Of a stretch of DNA of 56,108 nt, positions 9,889 through 19,492 are shown piece after piece; position 1 is the stretch's first letter, and every line of letters starts with the position of its first letter. Location: the NCBI GenBank assembly GCA_003604975.1, contig QZIR01000016.1, positions 1-56,108 of the forward strand, in the 5' to 3' direction. The notes under the pieces were generated by a model that saw nothing but the letters and a program-made list of their open reading frames with translations, had not been told where the DNA came from and did no database searches. The translations under genes and the position numbers were made by a program. Source of the stretch: Desulforudis sp. GTDB lineage: Bacteria > Bacillota > Desulfotomaculia > Desulfotomaculales > Desulforudaceae.

Positions 9889-10965
9889 TTAGACATGTTT
9901 TTCGCGTCCGGCCCTAAAAACCCTGCCTAGCGGCCTTACCAACAGCGCCAGTATCAGCACCAGCCCGGCATAGCCGAAAAGGGGGTAAAAAAAGCCGATC
10001 AGAGACACAAAATCGATAAAAGCCAACGGTATGACCAGGATCGTGGCGCCCACCCCGGCTACCCGGTAGCGCACCGTACCCGGTAAGGCCCAGCGGCTGG
10101 CAAAGCCGTGGGCATTGGCAATGGCCGTGGTAAACACCGCCATCCAAATCACTACCGAGATCATCGTACGGACCACCGGGTGCAGAATGCCCGCGAGGTA
10201 CAGCATTGGAACCTGATAAAGCGCCAGTTCGGAATAGAAGGTGACTACAGCCAGGGTGACGATACTCGCCGCAAGCCCGAGCGCCAGGCCACCCGAAACC
10301 GCCCCCAGCACGGCCTGCTCCCGGTTCAGGTGCCGGCCAAGCGAAGACAGCACGGCCACCGGTACCACCATATTATAGGACACGTAGAGAAAGGCGGATA
10401 AAAGCCAGTTGCCCATCATCCGCTCGCTCACCGCTTCCTCAATGACTTCCGGAGCTCCGCCACCCACAATGAGCGCCACCAAACAGACGACAACCACCAG
10501 GATGATCTTTAGCGGCACCAGTACCGCGTTTACGACCACCAGGCCGTTCAGTCCGGTGTAGATCACCGCCGCCACAAAGACGGCCAGGACCAACACGCCG
10601 CAGGACGCCGGAAGGCCAAACTGCTCCTGAAACACGGCGCCGCTCCCCGCCAGCATCACCCCCAAGCCGGCAACAAGCATGCCCATGCTCACATAATCCA
10701 TAACCCCGGCCAACCGCCGCCCGAGTAAATAATTTAACACTTCACGGTAGCTGGTTGCCCTCAGCTTAACCGCCGTGGTCTGGACGACGGCGCCGAGATA
10801 GGCAAACATCAGGGCCGCCAACGCTACCCCCCAGACGCCCATTGCGCCGTAAACACCAAAAAACTGCAGTATTTCCTGGCCGGACGCAAAGCCCGCCCCG
10901 ATAACCGCTCCGACATAGAGCAGAGCTACTTTCAGCGCTCCTGTCTGACGCAAGCTGTTTTTCAC
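9889..10965 (-). CDS. ykvI: YkvI-like membrane transporter
   Basis: A 358-residue inner-membrane protein with about ten transmembrane segments. The opening ALKVALLYVGAVIGAGFASGQEILQFF is the signature of the YkvI family, a branch of the amino-acid/APC-like transporters with an unwound first helix (GAGFASGQE). The substrate is unknown. Stop codon and downstream cvpA frame overlap or nearly touch, so the two are probably cotranscribed. It is divergent from yyaC. Confidence 0.85.
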   Translation of the reverse strand: MKNSLRQTGALKVALLYVGAVIGAGFASGQEILQFFGVYGAMGVWGVALAALMFAYLGAVVQTTAVKLRATSYREVLNYLLGRRLAGVMDYVSMGMLVAGLGVMLAGSGAVFQEQFGLPASCGVLVLAVFVAAVIYTGLNGLVVVNAVLVPLKIILVVVVCLVALIVGGGAPEVIEEAVSERMMGNWLLSAFLYVSYNMVVPVAVLSSLGRHLNREQAVLGAVSGGLALGLAASIVTLAVVTFYSELALYQVPMLYLAGILHPVVRTMISVVIWMAVFTTAIANAHGFASRWALPGTVRYRVAGVGATILVIPLAFIDFVSLIGFFYPLFGYAGLVLILALLVRPLGRVFRAGREKHV

Positions 10966-11121
10966 CTCAGCGCTTCACTTAATCAGCCTCCTTGATTTGT
11001 ATGCCCAAAACGGCCAGAAGACCACTCCGTCAGGGAATAACGGGTTTGTTTAGTGGCAATAACTATACCAGCTAAGAAAATGTCCTGATATGCCATATCG
11101 AACGGAGGCTAGGAACAGAAG

Positions 11122-11736
11122 ATGACTGAACTCGCTCTTAACTGCAGAACTGATAGACCCGCGATTTCGCGGATTCATATAGACGATTCGTTAGCAGCAA
11201 TGAAACTGGCTACCGAACTGTACCAGCGGCTATCCGAAGCGGATCTCGAGGCCGGCCGGAGACCGATTGTTTTGCTCTGTATCGGCACCGACCGTTCCAC
11301 GGGAGATGCCCTGGGCCCTCTGGTGGGCAGCCAGCTGAGGCGTGTGGGCCAGAACCTGTTTAGTGTTTACGGCACCCTGGAGGAACCGGTCCACGCCACT
11401 AACCTTGAGCAGGTCATCACTGAGATCCAGGTGAAGTATCAAAACCCATACATTATCGCGGTCGACGCTTGCCTGGGCAACCCCGAGAACATCGGCTACG
11501 TCAACATCGTCAACGGCCCGCTGAAACCGGGGGCCGGAGTGAAGAAGACGCTGCCCGCTGTGGGTGAGATGCACATCACCGGCGTCGTCAACGTCGGCGG
11601 CTTCATGGAATACATGATTCTACAGAGTACACGATTGAACATCGTGATGCAGATCGCGAACGTAATCGCGGATGGCCTGAAACAGACCATTTACAACCAC
11701 AAGCAGGCCGCGGCCGCTCTCGACCGCCGGGCGTAA
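11122..11736 (+). CDS. yyaC: spore protease YyaC
   Basis: Member of the YyaC family, related by fold to the Gpr-like germination and hydrogenase-maturation proteases and expressed in sporulating Bacillota. Diagnostic segments are IVLLCIGTDRSTGDALGPLVG (about 49-69), GTLEEPVHATNLEQ and IIAVDACLG (Asp in the last). The 204-residue length is close to the family norm. The ATG at 11122 follows a GGAAC-type site eight bases upstream. Its presence is the clearest sign that the organism forms endospores. A terminator follows about 30 bp after the stop. The proteolytic activity is a family annotation, not shown here. Confidence 0.92.
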   Translation: MTELALNCRTDRPAISRIHIDDSLAAMKLATELYQRLSEADLEAGRRPIVLLCIGTDRSTGDALGPLVGSQLRRVGQNLFSVYGTLEEPVHATNLEQVITEIQVKYQNPYIIAVDACLGNPENIGYVNIVNGPLKPGAGVKKTLPAVGEMHITGVVNVGGFMEYMILQSTRLNIVMQIANVIADGLKQTIYNHKQAAAALDRRA

Positions 11737-11764
11737 CCGGTTATCAAAGACGTTAATCGAAACG

Positions 11765-11800
11765 AAACCCCGGGGACTTTCCCTCGGGGTTTGTTCTTTT
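11765..11800 (+). terminator. terminator of yyaC, shared with convergent ykuS
   Basis: AAACCCCGGGGA pairs with TCCCTCGGGGTTT around a short loop and is followed by GTTCTTTT on the plus strand. The convergent minus-strand gene ends at 11802, so the hairpin may serve both directions. Confidence 0.8.
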
Positions 11801-11801
11801 A

Positions 11802-12047
11802 TTACCGGGCATCCGCAGCCCTCTCGACCTGCTCAAAAATTTCCTGGGGCGTCTTGCCCTCGGCGCTTACCACCGGTACCCTGAGCGCCCTTTTCTGGAC
11901 CCCGGTGAAGTCTTCGGTCATGCCGGACACCACCAGGGCCGCGGAGTGATCGGCCTCGTCCGGCGGCACCACGGTATATCCCCGTTTCTGAAAGAAGTCC
12001 CCGAGGTCACCCAGGCCCTCACTGATCGCCACCCTCTTCAAAAACAA
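11802..12047 (-). CDS. ykuS: YkuS family protein (UPF0180)
   Basis: Small 81-residue protein of the YkuS/UPF0180 family. It is recognised by the VAISEGLGDLGDFFQKRGYTVV start, the SAALVVSGMTEDFTG core with a central SG-D segment, and the conserved PVVSAEGKTPQEIFEQVE ending. The function is unknown. The GGAGGTGATTG ribosome site fits the ATG at 12047. It converges on yyaC, with the shared terminator between them. Confidence 0.85.
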   Translation of the reverse strand: MFLKRVAISEGLGDLGDFFQKRGYTVVPPDEADHSAALVVSGMTEDFTGVQKRALRVPVVSAEGKTPQEIFEQVERAADAR

Positions 12048-12107
12048 TCACCTCCCTCAGCAATAGTATCGGGGAGGCGTCAGGGTTTTATGCAGTAGGC
12101 GCCCAGC

Positions 12108-12740
12108 CTAGTCCTTTCCCGGCTTCAACAGGGCGATTACCTGATCGTCAGTCGTCTGGTCAAAATGAAGGAAGAACTGGCCTACCGCGTAAAACGCGCT
12201 CGGTGACTCCAGGCAGACAACCCGATCCACATCCTTGGCAAGACGACGCAGCGTTTCGGGTGGGGCCACCGGCACGGCCAGGACCACCACCCGGGGGTTT
12301 GCCTTCCGGATCGAGCGCAACGCTGCCAGGGTCGTACTCCCGGTAGCGATCCCGTCATCAACCAGGATCACCGTCCTGTTTGCGTAATCGGGCTCCGGAC
12401 GATCACCCCGGTACAGTCGCGTACGGCGGGCGATTTCCGCGATCTCGTGCTCGATCTGAGGCTTTAGATCGGCCTCATCCAGGCCGGTCAGCGCCATCAG
12501 GTGTTCGTCCAGGATCACCGTCCCGTCCTGGGTTACGGCTCCGATGGCCACCTCGGGATTGTACGGCACTCCGATCTTGCGCGGAATGATAATGTCCAGC
12601 GGCAGGTCAAGCTTTTCGGCAACTTGGGCGGCCACCACCACACCGCCCCGGGGAATACCCAGAACCAGACCGTCGTTAAAGGATTCACCGGCCATTCTTT
12701 CCGCTAAACGGCGACCCGCATCGATCCGGTCAACAAACAC
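12108..12740 (-). CDS. phosphoribosyltransferase family protein
   Basis: Type I phosphoribosyltransferase-fold protein of 210 residues, of the stand-alone predicted kind often annotated COG1926. The PRPP loop is VILVDDGIATGST (about residues 124-136). An N-terminal GIPRGGVVVAAQVAEKLDLPLDIIIPRKIG segment supplies the pyrophosphate loop and the conserved PRK. The substrate base is not predictable; relatives include proteins with no proven transferase activity. No operon partner is evident. Confidence 0.85.
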   Translation of the reverse strand: MFVDRIDAGRRLAERMAGESFNDGLVLGIPRGGVVVAAQVAEKLDLPLDIIIPRKIGVPYNPEVAIGAVTQDGTVILDEHLMALTGLDEADLKPQIEHEIAEIARRTRLYRGDRPEPDYANRTVILVDDGIATGSTTLAALRSIRKANPRVVVLAVPVAPPETLRRLAKDVDRVVCLESPSAFYAVGQFFLHFDQTTDDQVIALLKPGKD

Positions 12741-12779
12741 TACTAACCACCTTCAAATCAAGGGTTGGTAACCGTTTTT

Positions 12780-13298
12780 CTAGGGTTTGGGAACAGACGA
12801 CCGATCCCGCCTGGACTGGTTGATCGCGGACTGCTCTTCCTCGGTCAAGGGGTACGTTGAGGTACCATCCTGAACCGGCTTGCAGTAGGTACGCGACTCC
12901 GTGCGCGAGTAGAGCCCGGTGACGACCGCGCCCTCTCCGTGGGCATCCAGGAGTGCGACGGAGAAGCTCAGGTCGCTGCCGATGTCATCAAAGGCGTTGT
13001 AACGGAGAACCGGCGGGGTACGTACACAGCCGTCCAGCTTTTCCTCCATAGTGCACTGCCAGTTACGGAACTCCTCAAGCTGGGCCTCGATCCCCTCGAG
13101 GCGCGTGGTGCAGTTCTCCAGACCCTGCCCGATACCGTCTCCGCCATGCATGCGCATGAAATTCAGCAACCGCTGCTGCTGACGGAGCATCCTCCGGTAA
13201 ACGACTACCTGAACAATACTGATTATCAGTAGAATACCCAGGCCGGCCAGGATAATTTCATTAAGGTAGCTCAGGAAGTCCATTGCTGGCATTGGCAT
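12780..13298 (-). CDS. DUF4446 family membrane-anchored protein
   Basis: A 172-residue protein with one N-terminal transmembrane helix (about 13-33, GLGILLIISIVQVVVY), a coiled-coil linker and a soluble DUF4446 domain. The domain is marked by VRYNAFDD-type (VLRYNAFDDIGSDLSFSVALLD) and GVVVTGLYSR-type motifs. This family commonly lies near parB/dnaA in Bacillota. The function is unknown. The start may be ATG 13298 or the internal ATG giving MDFLSYLNE at about 13280. Confidence 0.82.
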   Translation of the reverse strand: MPMPAMDFLSYLNEIILAGLGILLIISIVQVVVYRRMLRQQQRLLNFMRMHGGDGIGQGLENCTTRLEGIEAQLEEFRNWQCTMEEKLDGCVRTPPVLRYNAFDDIGSDLSFSVALLDAHGEGAVVTGLYSRTESRTYCKPVQDGTSTYPLTEEEQSAINQSRRDRSSVPKP

Positions 13299-13380
13299 AG
13301 CCTCTTTTCTCTTAAGAAGTGGATTTTGTTGACAACCGGAAACCCGTACTCTAGACTTCTGGACGGGAGGACTATTGGGA

Positions 13381-14175
13381 ATGTCTCATAAGATCGACCG
13401 TGTACGGAACCTGCTGAGCAGATATGACAGCGCCCTCGTCGCCTGTTCGGGCGGTGTGGACTCGGGGCTCTTGCTGAAGCTCGCCGCCGAAACACTCGGT
13501 GACCGCGTGACCGCCGTGACTGCCTTAACCCCGTTCTCCGTACCGGGAGACATGGTACGTGCCACAGAATGGGGAGACGCACTGGGCGTGCCACACCTGA
13601 CCGTCCGAACCGGCCAGATGGACGATCCTGAGTTTATGGCCAACAGGCCGGATCGGTGCTACCACTGCAAGTCGATACTATTTACAGCCCTCTCTGGTCT
13701 CGCAGAATCCCAGGGCCTGTCCGTAATCCTGGACGGCACGAACGCGGACGACGCAAAAACCCACCGTCCTGGCCTCCGCGCCGCGAAGGAGTCCGGGGTG
13801 GTCAGTCCTCTGTGCAAGGCGGGCCTGACCAAGGCCGAGATCCGGGAAGCGGCCCGGCAATACAACATCCCGCACTGGGACCAGCCGTCTGAAAGCTGCT
13901 TCTGCACCCGCATCCCTTTCGGCCGATCCATCACCTTAGAGGACTTGAAGCAGGTGGCCCTGGCCGAGGACTTCCTCCGGCAACTGCTTGGGCTCCGGGT
14001 AGTACGGGTACGGCATCACGGGGATACCGTCCGCATCGAGACCGAAACCGAGGCTCTTGGCCGCCTGGTCGAACGACCTGCCGCCCAACTCATCGACCGG
14101 TACCTTCGTGCACAGGGTTTTCGCTTCGTTACCGTTGATCTCGGTGGATACCGTACGGGTTCATTGGACCCTTAA
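13381..14175 (+). CDS. larE: LarE, sacrificial sulfur transferase for the nickel-pincer cofactor
   Basis: ATP-pyrophosphatase-type enzyme that adenylates the pyridinium bis-acid made by LarB and donates sulfur to it during synthesis of the nickel-pincer nucleotide cofactor of lactate racemase. The PP-loop SGGVDS is at residues 23-28. RCYHCK and DGTNADD follow, and an ESCFCTRIPFG loop carries Cys173 and Cys175, at the place of the single sacrificial Cys176 of Lactobacillus LarE. The CXC pair raises the possibility of the Fe-S type of LarE. The ATG at 13381 lies 10 bases after GGGAGG; an in-frame TTG at 13375 is an alternative. larB and larC follow. Confidence 0.92.
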   Translation: MSHKIDRVRNLLSRYDSALVACSGGVDSGLLLKLAAETLGDRVTAVTALTPFSVPGDMVRATEWGDALGVPHLTVRTGQMDDPEFMANRPDRCYHCKSILFTALSGLAESQGLSVILDGTNADDAKTHRPGLRAAKESGVVSPLCKAGLTKAEIREAARQYNIPHWDQPSESCFCTRIPFGRSITLEDLKQVALAEDFLRQLLGLRVVRVRHHGDTVRIETETEALGRLVERPAAQLIDRYLRAQGFRFVTVDLGGYRTGSLDP

Positions 14176-14255
14176 AAAATGATACTGCCTGACACTGATT
14201 TTCGCAATGTCCGTTTGCGATACTAGTTTAATTCCGTAATCTTGGAGGGCATGCT

Positions 14256-15016
<761 letters not shown>

Positions 15017-15017
<1 letters not shown>

Positions 15018-16234
15018 TGCGCGTCCTCTACTGGGACTGCTTTGCCGGGATCAGCGGGGATATGGCGCTCGGTTCGCTCATCGACCTGGGAGCCGATACA
15101 GGCGCCCTGCAAGCGCTGTTTGCCGCCCTGCCCATCACCGGTTGCCGGTTGGAGATCAGCCCCGCCAGGAGTCACGGAATCGCCGGCACCTCGGTCCGGG
15201 TGATCGCCGAAACCGGCCAGCCGCACCGCCACCTTTCGGATGTCCTCGTGATTATCGACACCATGCCCGCGTCCGACCGTGTCCGCAACCAGGCTAAAGC
15301 CGTGTTTCACCGCCTGGCCCGGGCTGAGGCCGCTGTCCACGGCGTCTCACCGGAAGAGATCCACTTTCATGAGGTCGGGGCGCTTGACGCGATTGTGGAA
15401 ATCGTGGGGGTGGCCGCTGCGCTGGAAATGCTGGGAGTAGAACGGGTCTACGCCTCAGCCCTGCCGATGAGCACCGGATTCGTGCAGTGCGCCCACGGTC
15501 TGCTGCCCGTACCCGCACCCGCCGTGCTAGAGCTGGTCAAGGCCCTGCCGACCAGGCCCGCCGCGGTCGAGGGGGAAATGGTCACCCCCACCGGCGCCGC
15601 GCTGGTGGCTGTCCTGGCGGCCGAACACGGCCCTATGCCGCCCATGCGTCCCGCAGGAGCCGGTTACGGGGCAGGGACCAGGGTCTTCCCTTTCCCCAAC
15701 ATGTTGAGAGCCATCCTGGGCGATCTGGACGCGTCCACAAATCGCGGCGCCGAAACCCTCATCGTCCTGGAAACCAACATCGACGACGTCAACCCCGAGT
15801 TCTACCCCTACTTCATCGAGCGTCTCCTCGTCAGCGGGGTGAGGGAGGCCTTCTACAACCCGGTGGTCATGAAAAAGGGGCGGACCGGCATCAAGCTCAC
15901 CGTCCTCACCGAAGAAAAAGACGTCCCCAGGATCACCGATCTCCTGATACAGGAGACCGGAACCCTGGGGATACGCATCCGCCGTGAGGAACGGATCACC
16001 ATCCCCCGCCAGTTTTTCAAAGTCGAAACCCCGTTCGGACCGGTTCGCATCAAGGTCGCCCGCCTCGGCCCCGGCCAACTGCAGGCCAAGCCTGAGTTTG
16101 AGGACTGCCGTAATCTCGCCGCTGCCGCCGGCGTCCCCCTGCGCACCGTCACTGCCGTCGCTCAGAGAGAAGCGGAGCGCTTGCTGCTTGAACTGGGCCC
16201 TCTCTGGATTTCCAACGATAAGTTATCGTTCTGA
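15017..16234 (+). CDS. larC: LarC, nickel insertion protein for the pincer cofactor
   Basis: CTP-dependent cyclometallase that inserts nickel into the sulfurated pyridinium mononucleotide. The start (RVLYWDCFAGISGDMALGSLIDLG) and the EEIHFHEVGALDAIVEIVG block with its His and Asp residues are typical. The C-terminal part (ETNIDDVNPEFYPY) continues in one frame for 405 residues, so LarC is intact and not split into LarC1/LarC2 by a programmed shift as in Lactobacillus. Translationally coupled to larB by TAATG. No lactate racemase LarA or other client is encoded in this window. Confidence 0.94.
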
Positions 16235-16359
16235 GCCATCTGCAATGTTAACCCTGAACAGCCGATTAGTCTGCCGGTCAATGACGATGAAATACTTGGC
16301 TGCAAAAAGAAGACTGGGAATGCAGCGGAATGCGCCGATTTGGGGACTTTTTATTGAAC

Positions 16360-16677
16360 CTAAAGCCTGTAGCCTTCCTTCATTTTGATGTAGCGTTGAT
16401 AGGTTGGGGGGCTTAGTATAAAAAGAGGCGTCTCATCCAGAAGCGAGACCAGGGACTTCAGGGCCGGTCCCCGGGCCATCCACTGGCAGTAGTCCCGCCC
16501 GCCGTGATAATAGGGTCCGTACAGGCGCGATCCGGGCACCATTTCCAGCAGCCAACGGAAAAGGGCTTCATTGCGGGAGTGCATACGTACCGTAACATAA
16601 GGTTGCTTGCCGTCGCCTCCAAAATGCCCTTCTCCAATCAGTACCCCAACCAGCAATCCTTTTTCAAAATCGGTCAC
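16360..16677 (-). CDS. small LAGLIDADG-like protein
   Basis: A 105-residue protein whose N-terminus (FEKGLLVGVLIGEGHFGGDG) resembles a LAGLIDADG helix followed by the acidic glycine turn. The next part (YVTVRMHSRNEALFRWLLEMVPGSRLYGPY) continues like a LAGLIDADG endonuclease half-domain. It is a free-standing gene, not inside an intron or intein. With only one motif it would need to act as a dimer, if it cuts DNA at all. It lies between larC and the parS-like cluster; a DNA-binding role for this class is inference. Confidence 0.55.
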   Translation of the reverse strand: MTDFEKGLLVGVLIGEGHFGGDGKQPYVTVRMHSRNEALFRWLLEMVPGSRLYGPYYHGGRDYCQWMARGPALKSLVSLLDETPLFILSPPTYQRYIKMKEGYRL

Positions 16678-16693
16678 ACTACAGCACTCCTAT

Positions 16694-16722
16694 TGTTTCA
16701 CCGTGAGGATACACGTGAAACA
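16694..16722. repeat. split parS-like palindrome, copy 1
   Basis: TGTTTCAC and GTGAAACA, the two exact halves of the 16-bp parS consensus, are separated by 13 bp (CGTGAGGATACAC). Located downstream of parB, where chromosome-partition sites are expected. ParB binding is inferred. Confidence 0.6.
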
Positions 16723-16850
16723 CTACTCCCTCATTCCTAGTCGCGTCGCCCAAGCGGAACCATAACCATACTTTAACCAGCTGAACTACTTGCACCGCTT
16801 ACCCGTGAAAGGAAGGCATCTCCAGAAGAGATGACCGCTCTGCGCACGGT

Positions 16851-16879
16851 TGTTACACCGTTAGGTGACACGTGAAACA
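16851..16879. repeat. split parS-like palindrome, copy 2
   Basis: TGTTACAC (one mismatch to the left parS half) and GTGAAACA are separated by 13 bp (CGTTAGGTGACAC). The insert is similar to that of copy 1 (CGT-AGG----CAC). Confidence 0.6.
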
Positions 16880-16910
16880 TATGCTTTCCTTGACGCTCTG
16901 CTGGAACAAA

Positions 16911-16939
16911 TGTTTCACCGTCAAGTATCACGTGAAACC
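16911..16939. repeat. split parS-like palindrome, copy 3
   Basis: TGTTTCAC and GTGAAACC (one mismatch) are separated by 13 bp (CGTCAAGTATCAC). It lies 31 bp after copy 2 and about 50 bp before the parB stop. Confidence 0.6.
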
Positions 16940-16987
16940 TCGGATCCCGGACGTGAAGCATCTGTGTAATCTATCGGCCTCTGCAAC

Positions 16988-17839
16988 CTACTTATCCAGC
17001 AGGGCGCGTATAAGTCGCTCAAGGTCTTCGGCGCTGCGGTAGCGGATCTCAATACGGCCCTTTTCCGGAGTGCCTTTAATCGCTACCTTCGTCCCTAGAA
17101 ACCTGGCTGCCTCTTTAGCCAGCCCGTTGAGGTGCTGGTCAATCGCTGCCCGGGTCCGCTTGGAACCCCCTGCTGCAGGATCCTTCTCGCCCGCAAGCCT
17201 GACCGCCTCCTCCAGACCCCGTACCGAAAGTCCGGCGGCAACCGTCTTCTGCGCCAGTTCCACCTGCTTGGCGGCATTCTCCAGTCCGGCCAGAGTTCGG
17301 GCGTGTCCGGCGGTAAGCAGCCCTCCCCCGACCATCTCCTGGACCTGGAGGGGAAGGGAGAGCAGACGCAGGGCATTCGTAACCGCGGACCGGCTCTTGC
17401 CCACCCGCCGGGCGACGTCTTCCTGAGTAATCTCATGCTCCTCAATCAGGCGGCGATAGGCGGTGGCTTCCTCCAGCGGGTTGAGGTCTTCGCGCTGGAT
17501 GTTTTCGATAAGGACGGCAGCAGCCACTTCCTGGTCTTTCATATCCCTGATCAGGGCGGGGATCAACGTACGGCCAAGCTGTTTAAAGGCCCTGAGCCTG
17601 CGTTCGCCGGACACCAGTTCATAACCCCGTCCCACCTTACGCACTACCACGGGTTGCACCAGTCCGACCTCTTCGATAGAGGCCGCCAGCTCATCCAGTG
17701 CTCCCTGTTCAAAGACTAGCCTGGCCTGGCGGGAGTTCGGCCGGATATCCTTTACGGGAATTTCCTTAAGGATTTCCTTATCCTCACCGGTCGGTAACAG
17801 GGCACCCAGCCCCCTGCCCAGCGCACGTTTCTTACTCAT
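16988..17839 (-). CDS. parB: chromosome-partitioning protein ParB/Spo0J
   Basis: Centromere-binding CTPase that loads at parS sites and spreads, working with ParA/Soj. From ATG 17839 the protein has 283 residues. It begins SKKRALGRGLGALLP, the ParA-stimulating basic N-terminus. The CTP-binding region (LVSGERRLRAF, then ENIQREDLNPLEEA) and the central helix-turn-helix (ITQEDVARRVGKSRSAVTNALRLL) follow. Its ATG overlaps the parA stop by eight bases (ATGAGTAA). An open frame further upstream lies inside parA and is rejected. The unusual 29-bp sites lie just downstream. Confidence 0.96.
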   Translation of the reverse strand: MSKKRALGRGLGALLPTGEDKEILKEIPVKDIRPNSRQARLVFEQGALDELAASIEEVGLVQPVVVRKVGRGYELVSGERRLRAFKQLGRTLIPALIRDMKDQEVAAAVLIENIQREDLNPLEEATAYRRLIEEHEITQEDVARRVGKSRSAVTNALRLLSLPLQVQEMVGGGLLTAGHARTLAGLENAAKQVELAQKTVAAGLSVRGLEEAVRLAGEKDPAAGGSKRTRAAIDQHLNGLAKEAARFLGTKVAIKGTPEKGRIEIRYRSAEDLERLIRALLDK

Positions 17840-18596
17840 TCGCTGCCACTTCCTTTGCCAGTTCGCGGTACACCTCCGCCCCACGACACCTTGGATCATA
17901 TACGACAACCGGTTTACCGTAACTGGGAGCCTCCCCGAGACGCACGTTGCGGGGGATAACCGTTCCATAAACCAGTTTCTTAAAATGCCGTTTGACCTCA
18001 TCCACTACCTGGATGGAAAGGTTGGTACGTCCGTCGAACATCGTAAGCAGCACTCCCTCGATCTCCAGGCCGGGATTGAGCTGGCGCTGCACCAGTTGGA
18101 TCGCGTTCATCAGGTGGCCTAGTCCTTCCAGTGCATAGTATTCACACTGCAGAGGGACAATCACGGAATCGGCCGCTGTCAGTGCGTTTACTGTGAGCAG
18201 CCCGAGGGAGGGGGGGCAGTCCATCAGGACGTAGTCATACTTGTCCCGCACCGGGGCCAGGGCCCGCTTGAGAATAGATTCCCGCCCGGGAATGCCGACC
18301 ATCTCAATCTCGGCGCCGGCCAGCCGGAGGGTGGCAGGAATCACATTCATACCGGGTACACATTCACAGGGGCGAAGTACGGCGGGCAAATCCCGCTTTC
18401 CGATCAGAACATCATAAATACACTCTTCAATCTTATTACGGTCGAACCCGACCCCGCTGCTGGCGTTACCCTGTGGGTCGATGTCGACCAGCAAAACCCG
18501 CTTGCCGTCAAGCGCCAGGGCCGCCCCCAGATTAACCGCGGTTGTTGTTTTGGCGACACCGCCCTTCTGGTTGGTAATCGCGATAACCCGTCCCAA
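17832..18596 (-). CDS. parA: ParA/Soj family ATPase
   Basis: Deviant-Walker ATPase that drives chromosome-origin segregation with ParB and, in Bacillus, modulates DnaA and sporulation. The P-loop is KGGVAKTT, near the N-terminus in GRVIAITNQKGGVAKTTTAVNL; DIDPQGN and DCPPSLGLLTVNAL follow. The TTG at 18596 gives the family-standard M-G-R-V-I-A-I-T-N-Q start and lies five bases after AGGTGA. A GTG nine bases upstream, after AAGGAG, is the alternative. The frame is open much further upstream, but that part shows no homology. Stop overlaps parB. Confidence 0.94.
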   Translation of the reverse strand: MGRVIAITNQKGGVAKTTTAVNLGAALALDGKRVLLVDIDPQGNASSGVGFDRNKIEECIYDVLIGKRDLPAVLRPCECVPGMNVIPATLRLAGAEIEMVGIPGRESILKRALAPVRDKYDYVLMDCPPSLGLLTVNALTAADSVIVPLQCEYYALEGLGHLMNAIQLVQRQLNPGLEIEGVLLTMFDGRTNLSIQVVDEVKRHFKKLVYGTVIPRNVRLGEAPSYGKPVVVYDPRCRGAEVYRELAKEVAANE

Positions 18597-18705
18597 ATAA
18601 TTCACCTGCTCCTTACGGCATCCGAGCATGACACTGTGAGCATTCCAGGAACCTGCCCCGTTTGTACACATGCACTGTACCTTACCATTGGATTTCCACA
18701 CCAGC

Positions 18706-18738
18706 AAAAAAAATCCTTCCATCGACAATCATGGAAGG
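18706..18738 (-). terminator. terminator after rsmG
   Basis: CCTTCCAT (18715-18722) pairs with ATGGAAGG (18731-18738). On the minus strand it is followed by a T-rich tract of eight. It ends the rpmH-to-rsmG gene string before parA. Confidence 0.85.
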
Positions 18739-18772
18739 CCTAACTAAATATCGGCATCGTTGTTTTGTTAGT

Positions 18773-19492
18773 TTACAGCGGTTTCTTTTTTGGCGTTCCC
18801 GGTCGTCGAGGGTAGGTCTCCGGAGTCCTGCCTGTCTTGCGGATGCAAACCAGGGAGCGCCGTCTGCCCCCTCGGGGGAGCTGGTACTCCGGAATGTCCT
18901 CCACTGTGCCCCCCAATAATCGCAGGGCATCCGCCGCCGCCTCGATTTCCTCACGGGCCGACGGTCCCTTGTAGGCTATGAACAGACCGCCCACGGCCAA
19001 AAAGGGCAGACAGTACTCGGCCAGCACCCTAATCTCCGCCACCGCCCGCGCCACGACAAAGTCGTAGGCTCCCCGGTGCCAGGGCTCCCGGGCGAGGTCT
19101 TCCGCCCGTCCCCAGACGACCTCTACTCCGTTCAATCCAAGAGTACGGGCGGTGTCCTTCATGAAGTTGCATTTCTTCCGTGCCGATTCCAACAGCACCA
19201 GCCGGAGGTCCGGCAACACCAGCTTCAGCGCGAGCCCGGGAAGGCCGGCCCCACTGCCCACGTCAATCAAACGGGCCCCGGTCTTTTCGCGGATAACCGG
19301 CAGGCCAAGGAGGCTGTCCAGGAAATGCTTAACCGCCACATCCTCAACGGAGACCAAGCTGGTCAGGTTGAACTGCCTGTTCGCTTCGACCAGCAATTCG
19401 TAGAATTTATCAAAACCGGACAGGGCCGCCTCGTCCAGATCAAGACCCAGCGGCCCTGCTTCCTGCTGGAGGATTTCCCTCAAGTTCGGCAC
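18773..19492 (-). CDS. rsmG: 16S rRNA (guanine-N7) methyltransferase RsmG
   Basis: Methylates G527 of 16S rRNA using S-adenosylmethionine. The SAM-binding motif [17 protein letters not shown] lies at about residues 70-86. [20 protein letters not shown] and [16 protein letters not shown] are also family-typical. The GTG at 19492 follows AGGAGG with nine bases between and sits inside the end of mnmG, giving a 53-base overlap in different frames. At 239 residues it is full length; the Lys/Pro-rich C-terminus is lineage-specific. Also called GidB. Confidence 0.95.
   Translation of the reverse strand: MPNLREILQQEAGPLGLDLDEAALSGFDKFYELLVEANRQFNLTSLVSVEDVAVKHFLDSLLGLPVIREKTGARLIDVGSGAGLPGLALKLVLPDLRLVLLESARKKCNFMKDTARTLGLNGVEVVWGRAEDLAREPWHRGAYDFVVARAVAEIRVLAEYCLPFLAVGGLFIAYKGPSAREEIEAAADALRLLGGTVEDIPEYQLPRGGRRRSLVCIRKTGRTPETYPRRPGTPKKKPL

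Noticed and set aside
16694-16939. CRISPR array from three 29-bp repeats
   Set aside because: Gaps are 128 and 31 bp, only three units exist, no cas gene is present, and the repeat ends are parS half-sites.
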